Part shown: one piece after another, positions 33,993 to 43,227 of the stretch | Layout of the letters: every line of letters begins with the position of its first letter | Numbering within the stretch: the first letter of the stretch is position 1 | NCBI GenBank assembly: GCA_020851565.1 | Contig: JADZCN010000043.1 | Coordinates: forward strand, 1 to 64,000 | Length of the DNA: 64,000 nt | Source: Acidobacteriota bacterium | Lineage (GTDB): Bacteria; Acidobacteriota; Vicinamibacteria; Vicinamibacterales; UBA2999 | Direction: 5' to 3' | Translations under genes and position numbers: made by a program | Notes under the pieces: generated by a model | Seen by the model: the letters and a program-made list of their open reading frames with translations, nothing else | Database searches by the model: none | What the model was told of the DNA's origin: nothing

Positions 33993-35342
33993 CTAGAGCC
34001 AACCGGCGAGCATGCCCGCGGGCAGCGACAGGTCCAGCCACCGTACGAACACGACGTAGCAGGCCACCGAGATGCCCAGCGCGAACGCCGCGTCGCGAAC
34101 GGGGCGCGTGGCGTCGAACGCGCGCGCGGTGATCCAGAAGAGGGCGGCGGAGGCGACGATGAATCCCGCGCGCTCGAGGAGCAGCACGTCGATGGCCGCA
34201 GCCAGCACGACCAGGGCGACGGCGCCCCGCCTGCCCGTGACCACCTCGGTGGAAACGGGCGTCTCCGCCGGAGGTCTCTGGGCCCGCATCATCCCGCGCG
34301 CCGACCACAGGGCGCTCACCGCGAGCCCCAGCAGGACGAACAGCGGATAGCGACCCAGCGGGGCCGCCGCCTCCCCGCGCGCGCCCGCCCCTGTGCCGAG
34401 CCTGGCCAGAATCCCTTCGACGCGCGCCTCCTCTGCGGCCGCAAACCTCGCGAAGGCCGTACCGGCCAGATAGCGATCGTTCCAGCGGTACCGCACGAGG
34501 GCATCCTGCCACTGCGGCGACCGGACCATGGCCTCGACGACCCGATCGAGGCGTTCGCGCTCGGCCGCGCTCACGCCCGGCGGCGCCACGACCGATCGCC
34601 AGTTCTCGATCTCCACGTCGACGCCCTGCTCCTGGAACGTCGGCACGTCGAGGCCCGGCAGGCGCTCGGCGCTGGAGATGGCGAGCGGACGGACGCTTCC
34701 CGCCTCGATGTGCGGCGCCAGCTCGGCCAACCCGTTGACGCCCACTGTCACCTGCCCGCCGAGGATGGCCGAGAGCGACTCGCCGCCACCGGAGAATGCG
34801 ATGTAGTTGACACGGCTCGGGGATACGCCGACAGCGTCCGCGAAGAGACCGGCCAGGATCTGGTCCGTCCCGCCGGCAGAGCCGCCGCCCCACGAAACCG
34901 ACTCCGGGCGCGCGCGAAACACGTCGACGAGGTCCGCGAGCGAACGGATGGACGACGCCGCTGGAACCACAACGACCTCGTACTCGCCGAGCAGGCGGGC
35001 GATGGGTGTCACCTCGCGCAACGTCACCGGGGACTGGTGCGTCACGACGGCCCCGAGCATGATGAGTCCGGACAGCATCAGCACATCGCCGTTGCCGCGC
35101 TCCGCGCTGACGAACCGCGCGAGGCCAATGGTGCCCGCGGCACCCGGGATGTTCTCCACCGATGAGGTGCGCACGAGGCCGGCCCCCTGCAGCACGGCCT
35201 GCATGACGCGGGCGGTCTGGTCCCACCCTCCGCCGGGCGCGGCCGGCGCGATGAGGCGGAGATGGTCGGGGCCGGGTTGCGCCGTCGCCGTGTGCACGAC
35301 CAGAACCGCCAGCGCGATCCCGAGAATCAATCGAAGGGCCAT
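33993..35342 (-). CDS. TctC-TctB fusion: tricarboxylate-binding protein joined to small permease
   Basis: This 449-aa protein joins two parts of the tripartite tricarboxylate transporter. Residues 1-22 are a signal, and about 25-310 are the periplasmic binding protein TctC (LRLIAPAAPGGGWDQTARVMQ; NIPGAAGTIG; VSWGGGSAGGTDQ). The last 135 residues contain four hydrophobic segments in the TctB pattern (YPLFVLLGLAVSALW; GFIVASAALFWITARAF). In most genomes these are two genes. Here the binding domain would be tethered to the membrane. GTG at 35357 is another possible start. It is the first gene of the tct-tcu operon, 63 bp divergent from the sigma-factor gene. Confidence 0.85.
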   Translation of the reverse strand: MALRLILGIALAVLVVHTATAQPGPDHLRLIAPAAPGGGWDQTARVMQAVLQGAGLVRTSSVENIPGAAGTIGLARFVSAERGNGDVLMLSGLIMLGAVVTHQSPVTLREVTPIARLLGEYEVVVVPAASSIRSLADLVDVFRARPESVSWGGGSAGGTDQILAGLFADAVGVSPSRVNYIAFSGGGESLSAILGGQVTVGVNGLAELAPHIEAGSVRPLAISSAERLPGLDVPTFQEQGVDVEIENWRSVVAPPGVSAAERERLDRVVEAMVRSPQWQDALVRYRWNDRYLAGTAFARFAAAEEARVEGILARLGTGAGARGEAAAPLGRYPLFVLLGLAVSALWSARGMMRAQRPPAETPVSTEVVTGRRGAVALVVLAAAIDVLLLERAGFIVASAALFWITARAFDATRPVRDAAFALGISVACYVVFVRWLDLSLPAGMLAGWL

Positions 35343-35405
35343 CAGGAGCGCGGTCACTGTATCATCGCCCTTGTCTCCCCCGTGCCCGCGACGTAGGCTT
35401 GCGCG

Positions 35406-36005
35406 GTGGGAGACCAGGACACGCTCGCGCCCCTGGTCCAGCGCTGGACCGACGGCGACCGTGGGGCGTTCGACGAGCTCGTCGGTGTCCTCTACGACGA
35501 CCTGCGGGCGATGGCGCATCGCCATCTGCTAGGCGAACGGGCCAATCACACGCTGACAACGACGGCGCTCGTGCACGAGGCGTACGTGGAGCTGTCGCGC
35601 CGGACCGGTCCGGCGTGGCGGGGGCGGGCGCAGTTCTTCGCTCTTCTCTCCAAGGTGATGCGTCACGTGCTGGTGGACTACGCCCGACAGAAGAAGGCCG
35701 CCAAGCGCGGGGGCGGCGAGCTGCACGTGGAGATCGACGAGCAGGCCGCGGGGGCCGGCAACGGGCTGCTCGAGATCCTGTCGGTCAACCGCGCGCTCGA
35801 GCACCTGGAGGCTCGCGACGCGCGGCTGGCCCGGATCGTGGAGTGCCGCTTCTTCGGCGGCCTGCAGGAGTCGGAAATTGCTGAAGCCCTGGGCGTCTCG
35901 ACGAGGACGGTCGAGCGCGACTGGAGGCGGGCCCGTGCCTACCTGCACACGCTGCTCGCGACTGACCAAGCGCCAGCGCCCGACGAGGAGCACGGTGCAC
36001 AGTGA
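35406..36005 (+). CDS. ECF-type RNA polymerase sigma factor
   Basis: This 199-aa sigma factor belongs to the ECF group typical of Acidobacteriota and Planctomycetes. It has region 2 (VQRWTDGDRGAFDELVGVLYDDLRAMAHRHL; FFALLSKVMRHVLVDYARQKKAAKRGG) and region 4 (IVECRFFGGLQESEIAEALGVSTRTVERDWRRARAYL). The GTG start gives the usual length. Its stop overlaps the start of the kinase-TPR gene by 4 nt. No anti-sigma factor is present, so the kinase probably controls it or is co-regulated with it. Confidence 0.92.
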   Translation: MGDQDTLAPLVQRWTDGDRGAFDELVGVLYDDLRAMAHRHLLGERANHTLTTTALVHEAYVELSRRTGPAWRGRAQFFALLSKVMRHVLVDYARQKKAAKRGGGELHVEIDEQAAGAGNGLLEILSVNRALEHLEARDARLARIVECRFFGGLQESEIAEALGVSTRTVERDWRRARAYLHTLLATDQAPAPDEEHGAQ

Positions 36006-38701
36006 CGGGCGAGCCCCCCGACCGCGCGCGGTGGCAGGCGATCGATCGCCTCTTCGAGGCCGCCCTGGAGCGTGCTCCCGCCGACCGGGCGACGTTCATC
36101 GAGTCGGCAGCGGCCGGTGACCAGGATCTGATCGACGCCGTCAGTTCGCTCCTGCGGGCCGAGCAGGACTCGCAGGGCCGCTTCGAGTCGCCAGCGATTC
36201 CCGTTTCGGACGTGTTTGCCGCCCAGGCGGCAGGGGGTTCACGGACCATCGGTCCCTACAGAGTCGTCCGCGAGCTCGGGCGCGGCGGCATGGGCACGGT
36301 GTATCTCGCCGATCGCGAGGGCGACGGGTTCACACAGCGCGTCGCACTCAAGGTGCTGCGCCGTGGCATGGACACCGAGGACGTGCTCCGCCGGTTCGTC
36401 ACCGAGCGCCGCATCCTGGCGTCGCTGAGCCATCCGAACATCGCGCGCCTGTACGACGGCGGGGCTACTGACGACGGGCGGCCGTACCTCGTGATGGAGT
36501 TCGTCGAGGGTGAGCCGATCTCCGCCTACTGTGACAGCCGGCATCTCCCGGTCCGTCGGCGCCTCGAGCTGGCGCTGGAGGTGGCAGCGGCGGTGAGCGC
36601 CGCACACGCCAGCCTCGTCGTGCACCGCGATCTCAAGCCCTCGAACATCCTGGTCACCGCCGAGGGTCACGTGAAGCTGCTGGACTTCGGGATCGCCAAG
36701 CTGCTCGATCCCGGCGCCGATGGCGGCACGCACACGCGAACCGGCCTGTTCCTGCTGACACCGGATCATGCCAGCCCCGAGCAGCTCCGAGGCGAGCCGG
36801 TGACCACGCTGACGGATGTCTACCAGCTGGGCGCCCTGCTGTTCGAGCTGCTCACGGGCACGGCGCCCTATGAGCCCGGGAGCCGGACTGCCGAGGGGTT
36901 GAAGGCCCTGGCCGGGCGCCTCGACGTTCCCAGGCCAAGCGTGGTGGCCTCGGCCGGGCCGGATGCCGAAACGCGTGCCCGGAGGCGGGGAACGACCCCG
37001 GCACAGCTGCGCCGGATGCTGTCCGGCGATCTCGACACCATCGTCGGCAAGGCGCTGCAGGCCGAGCCGCCGCGCCGCTACGTCTCGGCCGAAGCGCTGG
37101 CCGGGGACATCCAACGCTTTCTCGACGGTCGGCCCATTTCGGCCCATCCGGACACGGTCTCGTATCGAGCCCGGATGTTTCTCCGGCGCCGGCCCTGGGT
37201 GGCCCCCGCGGCGGGTGCGGCTGCGCTGTTCGCGGGCATCTACGTGACCACGCTCGTGCGCCACAGCGCGGCCCTCGAGGCCGAGCGCAATGCCGCGACT
37301 CTGCAGGCCGAGCGAGCCCAGGAGGTCCAGCGCTTCCTCGTGGACCTTTTCGCGAGCGCGGACCCTTACGCCCCTGCCGACACCGCACGGGGACGCGGAA
37401 TCACGGTGGTCGAGGCGCTGGACATTGGGACCGGGCGGCTCAAGACGTCGCTGGCCGACCGCCCGGATATCCGCGCGTCCATCCTGTCGGCCATCTCGCA
37501 GGTCTACCAGCACCTCGGGGTGCACGACCGCGCGCAGCCGCTGCGCGAAGAGGCCCTGGCGGTGCACACCTCGCTGCACGGGCCCGAGTCGCGAGAAGTG
37601 CGGGATAGCCTCGGGAGCCTCGCGACCATCCGTGGCGAGCGCGGCGAGCTCGTTCCCGCGCGCGAGCTGCACGTGCGGCGCCTCGCCCTGGCCGAAGCGA
37701 CCCGGCCCGTAGACGCGGCCGAGGTTGCGGATGCGCGGGTTCGGCTCGGACGCCATCTCATAGCCACGTCGCAGGAGCAGCTCGCCGAGCCCCACTTCCG
37801 AGCCGTGCTCGACGGACCGGATGCCGAGAGCCTGCCCGTCACGACTCACGTGGAGGCAATGCGGGCCCTTGCCGACGTCGAGCGCGTCCTCGATCGGCTG
37901 GACGAGTCCGAGCGTACGGCGCGGCGCGCCGTCGCCCTTGTGGACGCGTCGATCGGTGCGTCTTCGGCCGCTGGCGCGTTCGCCCGCGGGACCCTGGCAC
38001 AGACCCTCGGCCTGATAGGACGGGTGGACGAAGCCGACGGGCTGTTCCAGCAGGCGATCGGGACGCTCGAACGAACGCTCGGCGCCACGCATGGGCATCG
38101 GCTGATGACGATGAACAACCTGGCCGTGTTGCGACTGAATGCCGGCCGCCTGGAGGGCGCGGAAGCGCTGCTGCGGGAGACCGCGGAGGTCGGGGAACGA
38201 GTTCACGGCCCGAATCATCCGTCCGTTGCGGGCTTCCTGCAGAACCACGCCACGGTGCTCGTCCGGCTGAATCGGCCGGACGAGGCGCGCGAGCGCTACG
38301 AACGCGCGGCAGCCATCTACCGCGAGACGTTGGAACCCGACAACTACACGCGCGCGCTGCCCCTGCTCTCCCTCGCGGGCCTGGACCTGGCGGCGCAGCG
38401 AGCCGCGTCCGCCGAAGCAGCCGCACGCGAGGCCCTCCATATCCTGCGGGCGGCGCTCCCGAGCGGGCACGCCATCACCGCGGTGGCCGAGTGCCGCATC
38501 GCGCGGGCGCTCGTCGCGCGCGCGCAAGGGCCCGCAGCGCGGCCCTTCTTCGAGCGCGCCACGGCATCGCTCACATCGGCGACGAGTCTTCCCGAGTACC
38601 GCCGTGAATGCCTCGAAGCCGCGGTCGCCTTCCACCGGGCGCGAGGAGACGCCACGACGGCATCGCGGATCGCCGCCGCACTCGGGACACCGGGCTCCTG
38701 A
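36002..38701 (+). CDS. Membrane Ser/Thr protein kinase with C-terminal TPR repeats
   Basis: This 899-aa protein has a Hanks-type kinase at about residues 85-350 (GRGGMGTVYL, K117, HRDLKPSNIL with D210 and N215, DFG with D228). The usual DFG-APE region reads DHASPEQLRG. One membrane helix (PWVAPAAGAAALFAGIYVTTLV) lies near residue 400. The C-terminal half is a string of helical repeats with TPR character. All catalytic residues are intact. GTG start, coupled to the sigma-factor gene by a 4-nt overlap. It probably phosphorylates the sigma factor or senses a peptide ligand through the TPR part. Confidence 0.92.
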   Translation: MTGEPPDRARWQAIDRLFEAALERAPADRATFIESAAAGDQDLIDAVSSLLRAEQDSQGRFESPAIPVSDVFAAQAAGGSRTIGPYRVVRELGRGGMGTVYLADREGDGFTQRVALKVLRRGMDTEDVLRRFVTERRILASLSHPNIARLYDGGATDDGRPYLVMEFVEGEPISAYCDSRHLPVRRRLELALEVAAAVSAAHASLVVHRDLKPSNILVTAEGHVKLLDFGIAKLLDPGADGGTHTRTGLFLLTPDHASPEQLRGEPVTTLTDVYQLGALLFELLTGTAPYEPGSRTAEGLKALAGRLDVPRPSVVASAGPDAETRARRRGTTPAQLRRMLSGDLDTIVGKALQAEPPRRYVSAEALAGDIQRFLDGRPISAHPDTVSYRARMFLRRRPWVAPAAGAAALFAGIYVTTLVRHSAALEAERNAATLQAERAQEVQRFLVDLFASADPYAPADTARGRGITVVEALDIGTGRLKTSLADRPDIRASILSAISQVYQHLGVHDRAQPLREEALAVHTSLHGPESREVRDSLGSLATIRGERGELVPARELHVRRLALAEATRPVDAAEVADARVRLGRHLIATSQEQLAEPHFRAVLDGPDAESLPVTTHVEAMRALADVERVLDRLDESERTARRAVALVDASIGASSAAGAFARGTLAQTLGLIGRVDEADGLFQQAIGTLERTLGATHGHRLMTMNNLAVLRLNAGRLEGAEALLRETAEVGERVHGPNHPSVAGFLQNHATVLVRLNRPDEARERYERAAAIYRETLEPDNYTRALPLLSLAGLDLAAQRAASAEAAAREALHILRAALPSGHAITAVAECRIARALVARAQGPAARPFFERATASLTSATSLPEYRRECLEAAVAFHRARGDATTASRIAAALGTPGS

Positions 38702-38742
38702 TCCACTGTCGGGTCGATCGCCCGGACAGCGCTTGAACCGGT

Positions 38743-39264
38743 ATGAATCTGACCACACACCCATCGACGATCGCCGCGGCTGGTCTGGTCGTCGCCCTGA
38801 TGGGCGCGCCCGCCGCGCAGGAGGCCTCAGTCGGTGCGACGTCCTTCACGGTGGAGACCCGGCCCAAACGCTTCGACTCGATGCCCGACGACCACAACAA
38901 CTACACGCCGCTGGCGAGCACGCTCCTGGCCAGGCCTGCGGACGGGGCTGGCGAACAGTTGATGATCACCTTCGGGTCGATGGACCTGAAGAAGCTGAAG
39001 TACCCCGTCGAACTGCCCCGGCCCCGGACGGCCGGGCAGCCGTTCGACCCGCTCACGGCGATGGCGATGGTGGGCTTCAGCTATCGCGACGAGACCGGCC
39101 GCGAATGGGCCGGCCCCGGCCGCGTCCGCCTGGAGAGCTTCGGGCGCGACGGTGTCGTGACGGGCACGTTCACGAACGTGTCCTTGCCGCACACCGGAAA
39201 GAAGCTGGCGAACATCACCCTGGCGGATGGGACGTTCAAGGCGCGACTGAGCGCGCCCTGGTAG
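38743..39264 (+). CDS. Secreted hypothetical protein
   Basis: This 173-aa protein has an N-terminal signal (TIAAAGLVVALMGAPAAQ). The mature part starts EASVGATSFTVETRPKRFDSMPDDHNNYTPL and is beta-rich (ADGAGEQLMITFGSMDLKKL; FSYRDETGREWAGPG), with no cysteines. The family is not recognised. It stands 41 bp after the kinase gene in the same direction and may be a target of that regulon. Confidence 0.65.
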   Translation: MNLTTHPSTIAAAGLVVALMGAPAAQEASVGATSFTVETRPKRFDSMPDDHNNYTPLASTLLARPADGAGEQLMITFGSMDLKKLKYPVELPRPRTAGQPFDPLTAMAMVGFSYRDETGREWAGPGRVRLESFGRDGVVTGTFTNVSLPHTGKKLANITLADGTFKARLSAPW

Positions 39265-39300
39265 GCGCGCGGCGGCGACACGGGCATCCCCGTCACGGCT

Positions 39301-39462
39301 TCAGGCGTCATCACCCGAGTCGCCGCAGCAGGGGCCTGAAAGAGCCCACGCCTGCTCGTAGTGGAATCGAGCCTGGCCGGAGGCGGGGACGGCCATCGTG
39401 AGCAACGCGTGCACGACCATCATTGCCGTCCAGCCTTGTCGCAGGTCCATCTGGCTCTGCAT
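39301..39462 (-). CDS. Possible 53-aa secreted peptide
   Basis: The frame encodes a short signal-like peptide (MDLRQGWTAMMVVHALLTMAVPASGQA) with a cleavage site near SGQA and a small mature part containing GPCCGDSGDD. AGGA lies 8 nt before the ATG at 39462. A second ATG lies four codons in. It sits alone in a 396-bp gap between two rightward genes, and the rest of that gap shows nothing. Confidence 0.35.
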   Translation of the reverse strand: MQSQMDLRQGWTAMMVVHALLTMAVPASGQARFHYEQAWALSGPCCGDSGDDA

Positions 39463-39660
39463 GATTTCGTCCTGACCTGATCGAGCGACGATTCCGGGCG
39501 CGAGCCGACATCCGGTCGCCGCGGCCGTGAGCTCGCCACGCCGAGGGTTCCTGGCCAGTTGTCGGGTCCCGGCGGCTTCCTGCGCTTTCCGGATTAGAGG
39601 CCGGCGCGTCCGCCAACGGATCAACCGTCGCGGGACCCACCAGGCCAGGGAGAACGCCAC

Positions 39661-40257
39661 GTGTCTGAGCGAAACGCCGCGAGCAGGGAGTTCGGATTGT
39701 CGCGCTGGGCGGCCATGCTGGTCCTCGTCGCCGCCCTGGCCCCAGGCCAGGGCATCAAGGCGCAGCCCACCACCGCGTTCTCCCTGGCATTTCCCTCTGT
39801 CACTCTGGAGGCCATGAAGATCTCGTTCGAAAGGGGTGGCGTGACATGGGAGGTCATCCGCCGGGGCGGACTGTCACTGACAGTCCAGGGGGCCGGTGAA
39901 TTCAGTGTGTCGGTGGCGGCGCTCGCCGTCAGCAGGGGCAGGGTGACGAGGGTCTGGAAATCGCCAGGCCAGATGCAGGTGGCCTCCGGCACCGTGACCC
40001 TGTCGGGCAGGACCTTCGTGCCGGACGACCGATTCCTGCAGGGCATTCCTGGTGTCCTGGGACATCAGGCAGGGACCACGCTGCCGGTCGCCGATGCGAT
40101 CCGCGCCATCGATTCGGGTGCCGTCGGGGCGCTGTTGGACCGCCGCACAGCATCCACCGCAAGCGGCGTGATCCTGGTGGCCCTCCCAGGCAGCACGGCG
40201 ACCCGGACGTCGACCACGAGCCCCCGGTTCCTTCGCACGGAGACGTTCGGAGACTGA
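39661..40257 (+). CDS. Secreted hypothetical protein
   Basis: This 198-aa protein starts GTG and has an N-terminal signal (LSRWAAMLVLVAALAPGQGIKAQ). The mature part is Ser/Thr/Val-rich with alternating strands (PSVTLEAMKISFERGGVTWEV; LSLTVQGAGEFSVSVAAL) and no cysteine. The family is not recognised. It is followed directly by a hairpin at its stop codon, so it seems to be a separate transcription unit from the OmpA-family gene downstream. Confidence 0.6.
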   Translation: MSERNAASREFGLSRWAAMLVLVAALAPGQGIKAQPTTAFSLAFPSVTLEAMKISFERGGVTWEVIRRGGLSLTVQGAGEFSVSVAALAVSRGRVTRVWKSPGQMQVASGTVTLSGRTFVPDDRFLQGIPGVLGHQAGTTLPVADAIRAIDSGAVGALLDRRTASTASGVILVALPGSTATRTSTTSPRFLRTETFGD

Positions 40258-40274
40258 CCGCCCCGTGGGGCGGT
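40257..40274 (+). terminator. GC-rich hairpin at the end of the preceding gene
   Basis: ACCGCCCC / GGGGCGGT is a perfect 8-bp inverted repeat with only GT between its arms, beginning at the last base of the stop codon. It is followed by CTTCGT, with only a short T content, so it may be a weak or Rho-assisted terminator. Confidence 0.45.
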
Positions 40275-40360
40275 CTTCGTCGGGCCGAACGCCACCCCGG
40301 GGGAGACGGTCACGGGCGAGCGGTCCGCCCCCCAAGTCGTGACACAGGAGGTTCGGATTG

Positions 40361-41650
40361 ATGGCATCCCGGATCGTTCGCGTCTGCACGCTGGCGGTGG
40401 CGTGCGCCGTGCTGACACCGTCCATAGCGTCAGCCCAGGTGGACCAGCTCCGCAAGAGAATCACCGGGGCCGTCTCCGACCAGGTCGGCCAGGAGATCGA
40501 GGATCTCCTGCGCAACGGCGTCCGCTGCGCGTTTCGAGACGAGGCGTGCATCCGGAAGGCGAAGGCGGAGAAGCGCACGCCGATCCTGACCGACGATGAG
40601 GGGCGCGTCCTGACGGACACGGATGGCCGGCCGATCACCGACCCGGCAGCGGCGGCTGCGGTGGCCGGCACCACCGCCGAACGCCCGGGCACGGGAGCGT
40701 GGACCAACTACGACTTCGTACCGGGCGAGCGCCCGCTCTTCTACGACGACTTCAGCCGGGACGCCGTCGGCGACTTCCCGCGTCGATTCGAGCTGGTGGC
40801 CGGCAACTGGGACGTGGTCGAGTGGCGCGGCGCGCGATATCTCCGCGCCACGGCCAACGGCTCAATCCGCATCCCGCTGCCTGAAACCCTGCCCGATCGC
40901 TTCACGATCGAGTTCCCGGCCAGCGTGCAACACGGCAACGCGTACGTGCGGGTCAGCACGGCCGGCGTCTACCAGGGAGACCGCAGCTATGCTGGCTCCC
41001 TGCCGAGCCTGGAGTTCTCGCAGGCCGGACTGCGGGCACACAAGCAAGGGCCGGTGACCATGTCCAGACGGCAGCCTGGGACCGATCGGGACGCCCTGGT
41101 GACCGTCCGCCTGATGGGAGACGGCGCGCACCTGAAGATGTACGTGAACGAGCAACGGGTGGCCAACACGCCGAATGCCGTGTTCGCGCGCACGGACGCG
41201 ATTGTCATCAGCGTGAGCTCGGCCTCGGACGCCCGCCCCGTGATGATCGGACCCGTGCGCATCGCCGCCGGCGGGCGAGACTTGTACGACGCGCTGTCGC
41301 GCGACGGGCGCGTGGCCACGCAAGGTATTCTCTTCGCCGTCAACAGCGACGTCATCCGGCCGGAATCGACGCCGACGCTCGAGGAGATCGGCGCGATGCT
41401 GACGAAGAACGTGGCCCTCCGTCTGACGATCGAAGGCCATACCGACGCCGACGGCGACGACGCTCTCAACCTCGACCTGTCGAAGCGCCGCGCCGCGGCC
41501 GTGAAGGCGTTCCTCGTCGCCACCTACGGCGTGGATGCCGGCCGGCTCGAGACGGAGGGGTTCGGCGAGACGCGCCCGGTGGCATCGAACACGTCACCCG
41601 AGGGCCGGCAGCAGAACCGGCGGGTCGAACTGGTCCGACAGGGAAGCTGA
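40361..41650 (+). CDS. OmpA-family outer-membrane protein
   Basis: This 429-aa protein has a Sec signal (VRVCTLAVACAVLTPSIASAQ). The middle (about 110-310) resembles a lectin-like/LamG beta sandwich (FYDDFSRDAVGDFPRRFEL; GARYLRATANG). The last 120 residues are a peptidoglycan-binding OmpA domain with LRLTIEGHTDADGDD, LSKRRAAAVKAFL and GFGETRP. It anchors the outer membrane to the cell wall. AGGAGG lies before ATG 40361. It closes the rightward block before the leftward Trk operon. Confidence 0.9.
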   Translation: MASRIVRVCTLAVACAVLTPSIASAQVDQLRKRITGAVSDQVGQEIEDLLRNGVRCAFRDEACIRKAKAEKRTPILTDDEGRVLTDTDGRPITDPAAAAAVAGTTAERPGTGAWTNYDFVPGERPLFYDDFSRDAVGDFPRRFELVAGNWDVVEWRGARYLRATANGSIRIPLPETLPDRFTIEFPASVQHGNAYVRVSTAGVYQGDRSYAGSLPSLEFSQAGLRAHKQGPVTMSRRQPGTDRDALVTVRLMGDGAHLKMYVNEQRVANTPNAVFARTDAIVISVSSASDARPVMIGPVRIAAGGRDLYDALSRDGRVATQGILFAVNSDVIRPESTPTLEEIGAMLTKNVALRLTIEGHTDADGDDALNLDLSKRRAAAVKAFLVATYGVDAGRLETEGFGETRPVASNTSPEGRQQNRRVELVRQGS

Positions 41651-41700
41651 GAGAACGACGCATCCCACCGGTCCCGCGATCGCGCGCCGGACTGCCGCCG

Positions 41701-43203
41701 TCAGGGCGCCTCGCCTGCCCGCGGCGTGCTTCTCACCTCCGCCGACCACTGGCCGGCCCGCCACACCTCGGGTCGGAGCACGACCAGCACGGTGAGCACC
41801 TCGAGCCGGCCAATCCACATGGCCAGCGTCAGCGTCACGCGACTGATCGGGTGCAGGTCCCCGAAGTGCGCCATGGGACCCACCTGGTTGAAGCCCGGAC
41901 CGATGTTGCCCAGGCAGGCAATCGTCGCCGTCAGGCCGGTGACGATGTCGGCGCCCAGCGCGACGACGATGCCGGTGCAGATGGAGAAGACGAGCAGGTA
42001 GAAGAGGAAGAAGACGACGACGTTCTGCAGGATGGACTCCGGCACGACACGGCCGCCGAGCTTGACGGGAAGCACCGCGCGCGGGTGCAGCGTCCGGCGG
42101 AGGCTCTGGAGCGTGTAGCGCGCGAGCACGATGTGCCGCACGACCTTCGGGCCGCCGGAGGCCGAGCCCGCACAGCCGCCGATGAACATGAGGACGAGCA
42201 GGACCATTTTGGCCTGCTCGCTCCACAGCTGGAAGTCCACGCTGGCGTAGCCGGTGGTCGTCAGGATGGAGAGCACCTGGAAGAGGGCCGTGCGCACGGT
42301 CGGCACGACGCCCCCGCTGACGCCAAGCGCCAGCACCAGGAGCAGCGTGGCCACCGCCACGACGGCCGCGTATGCGCGCAACTCGTCGTCGGCCGCGAGA
42401 ACCCGGAAGTCGCGCCGCGCGAGGGCGCGGTACTGCAGCGCGAAGTTGGCGCCGGCGATGAACATGAACACGATGATGATCCACTCGGCGGCCGCGTTCT
42501 GGTAGCCGCCAACCGAGAGGGGATGCGGCGAGAAGCCGCCGGCCGCCAGCGTGGTCATCGCATGGCAGACCGCGTCGTAGAGCGAGAGGCCGGCCATCGA
42601 CAGGGCGAGCACCTGGAGCACGGTGAGGCCCGCATAGAGCCGCCAGAGGAGCGAGGCGGTCCTGCGGATCTGCGGGCTCACCTTGTCCTCGCTCGGCCCA
42701 GGCGCCTCGGCGAAGAACAGCTCGCGGCCGCCAATCGCGAGCCGCGGCAAAACGGCCACGAAGAGCGCGATGACACCCATGCCGCCGAGCCACTGCGTCA
42801 TCGAGCGCCAGAAGAAGATCCCACGACCGAACTGCGAGAAGTCGCGGAAGACCGTGGCCCCGGTGGTGGTGAGCCCCGACATGGACTCGAAGAGCGCGTC
42901 GATGAGGCCGACACCGGCCCAGGCGTACGGGATGGCGGCGAGGTGCGCGATGAGCAGCCAGGAGGCCGAGACGACGGCCAGGCCCTCGACCCGCCGTATC
43001 CGCTCGACGGCTTCCTCCGCTGACGTGCCACCGGCACGGCGCATCAGGTGGCCGAGCGCCAGCGTCACGACCGCAGCGAGGACGAACCCGAGGGCATCGT
43101 GGAACTCACCATAGCCGACCGCGACGGCTGCCGGCACGAAGAACATCGCGCCGAACAGGCGGACGAGCACGCCGCAGAGGTGAACGACCAGGGAGTACCG
43201 CAT
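41701..43203 (-). CDS. trkH: Potassium uptake protein TrkH
   Basis: This 500-aa membrane protein has about 10-12 hydrophobic segments. The four pore-loop sequences typical of Trk/Ktr/HKT channels are seen as TTTGATVFRD, TTLAAGGFSPHP, TTTGYASVDF and a final GNIGPGFN. It transports potassium together with the NAD-binding TrkA encoded just upstream, 24 bp away. All selectivity glycines appear to be present. Confidence 0.93.
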   Translation of the reverse strand: MRYSLVVHLCGVLVRLFGAMFFVPAAVAVGYGEFHDALGFVLAAVVTLALGHLMRRAGGTSAEEAVERIRRVEGLAVVSASWLLIAHLAAIPYAWAGVGLIDALFESMSGLTTTGATVFRDFSQFGRGIFFWRSMTQWLGGMGVIALFVAVLPRLAIGGRELFFAEAPGPSEDKVSPQIRRTASLLWRLYAGLTVLQVLALSMAGLSLYDAVCHAMTTLAAGGFSPHPLSVGGYQNAAAEWIIIVFMFIAGANFALQYRALARRDFRVLAADDELRAYAAVVAVATLLLVLALGVSGGVVPTVRTALFQVLSILTTTGYASVDFQLWSEQAKMVLLVLMFIGGCAGSASGGPKVVRHIVLARYTLQSLRRTLHPRAVLPVKLGGRVVPESILQNVVVFFLFYLLVFSICTGIVVALGADIVTGLTATIACLGNIGPGFNQVGPMAHFGDLHPISRVTLTLAMWIGRLEVLTVLVVLRPEVWRAGQWSAEVRSTPRAGEAP

Positions 43204-43227
43204 CGGCTGAAGGGGGCGCGTCGCGGG

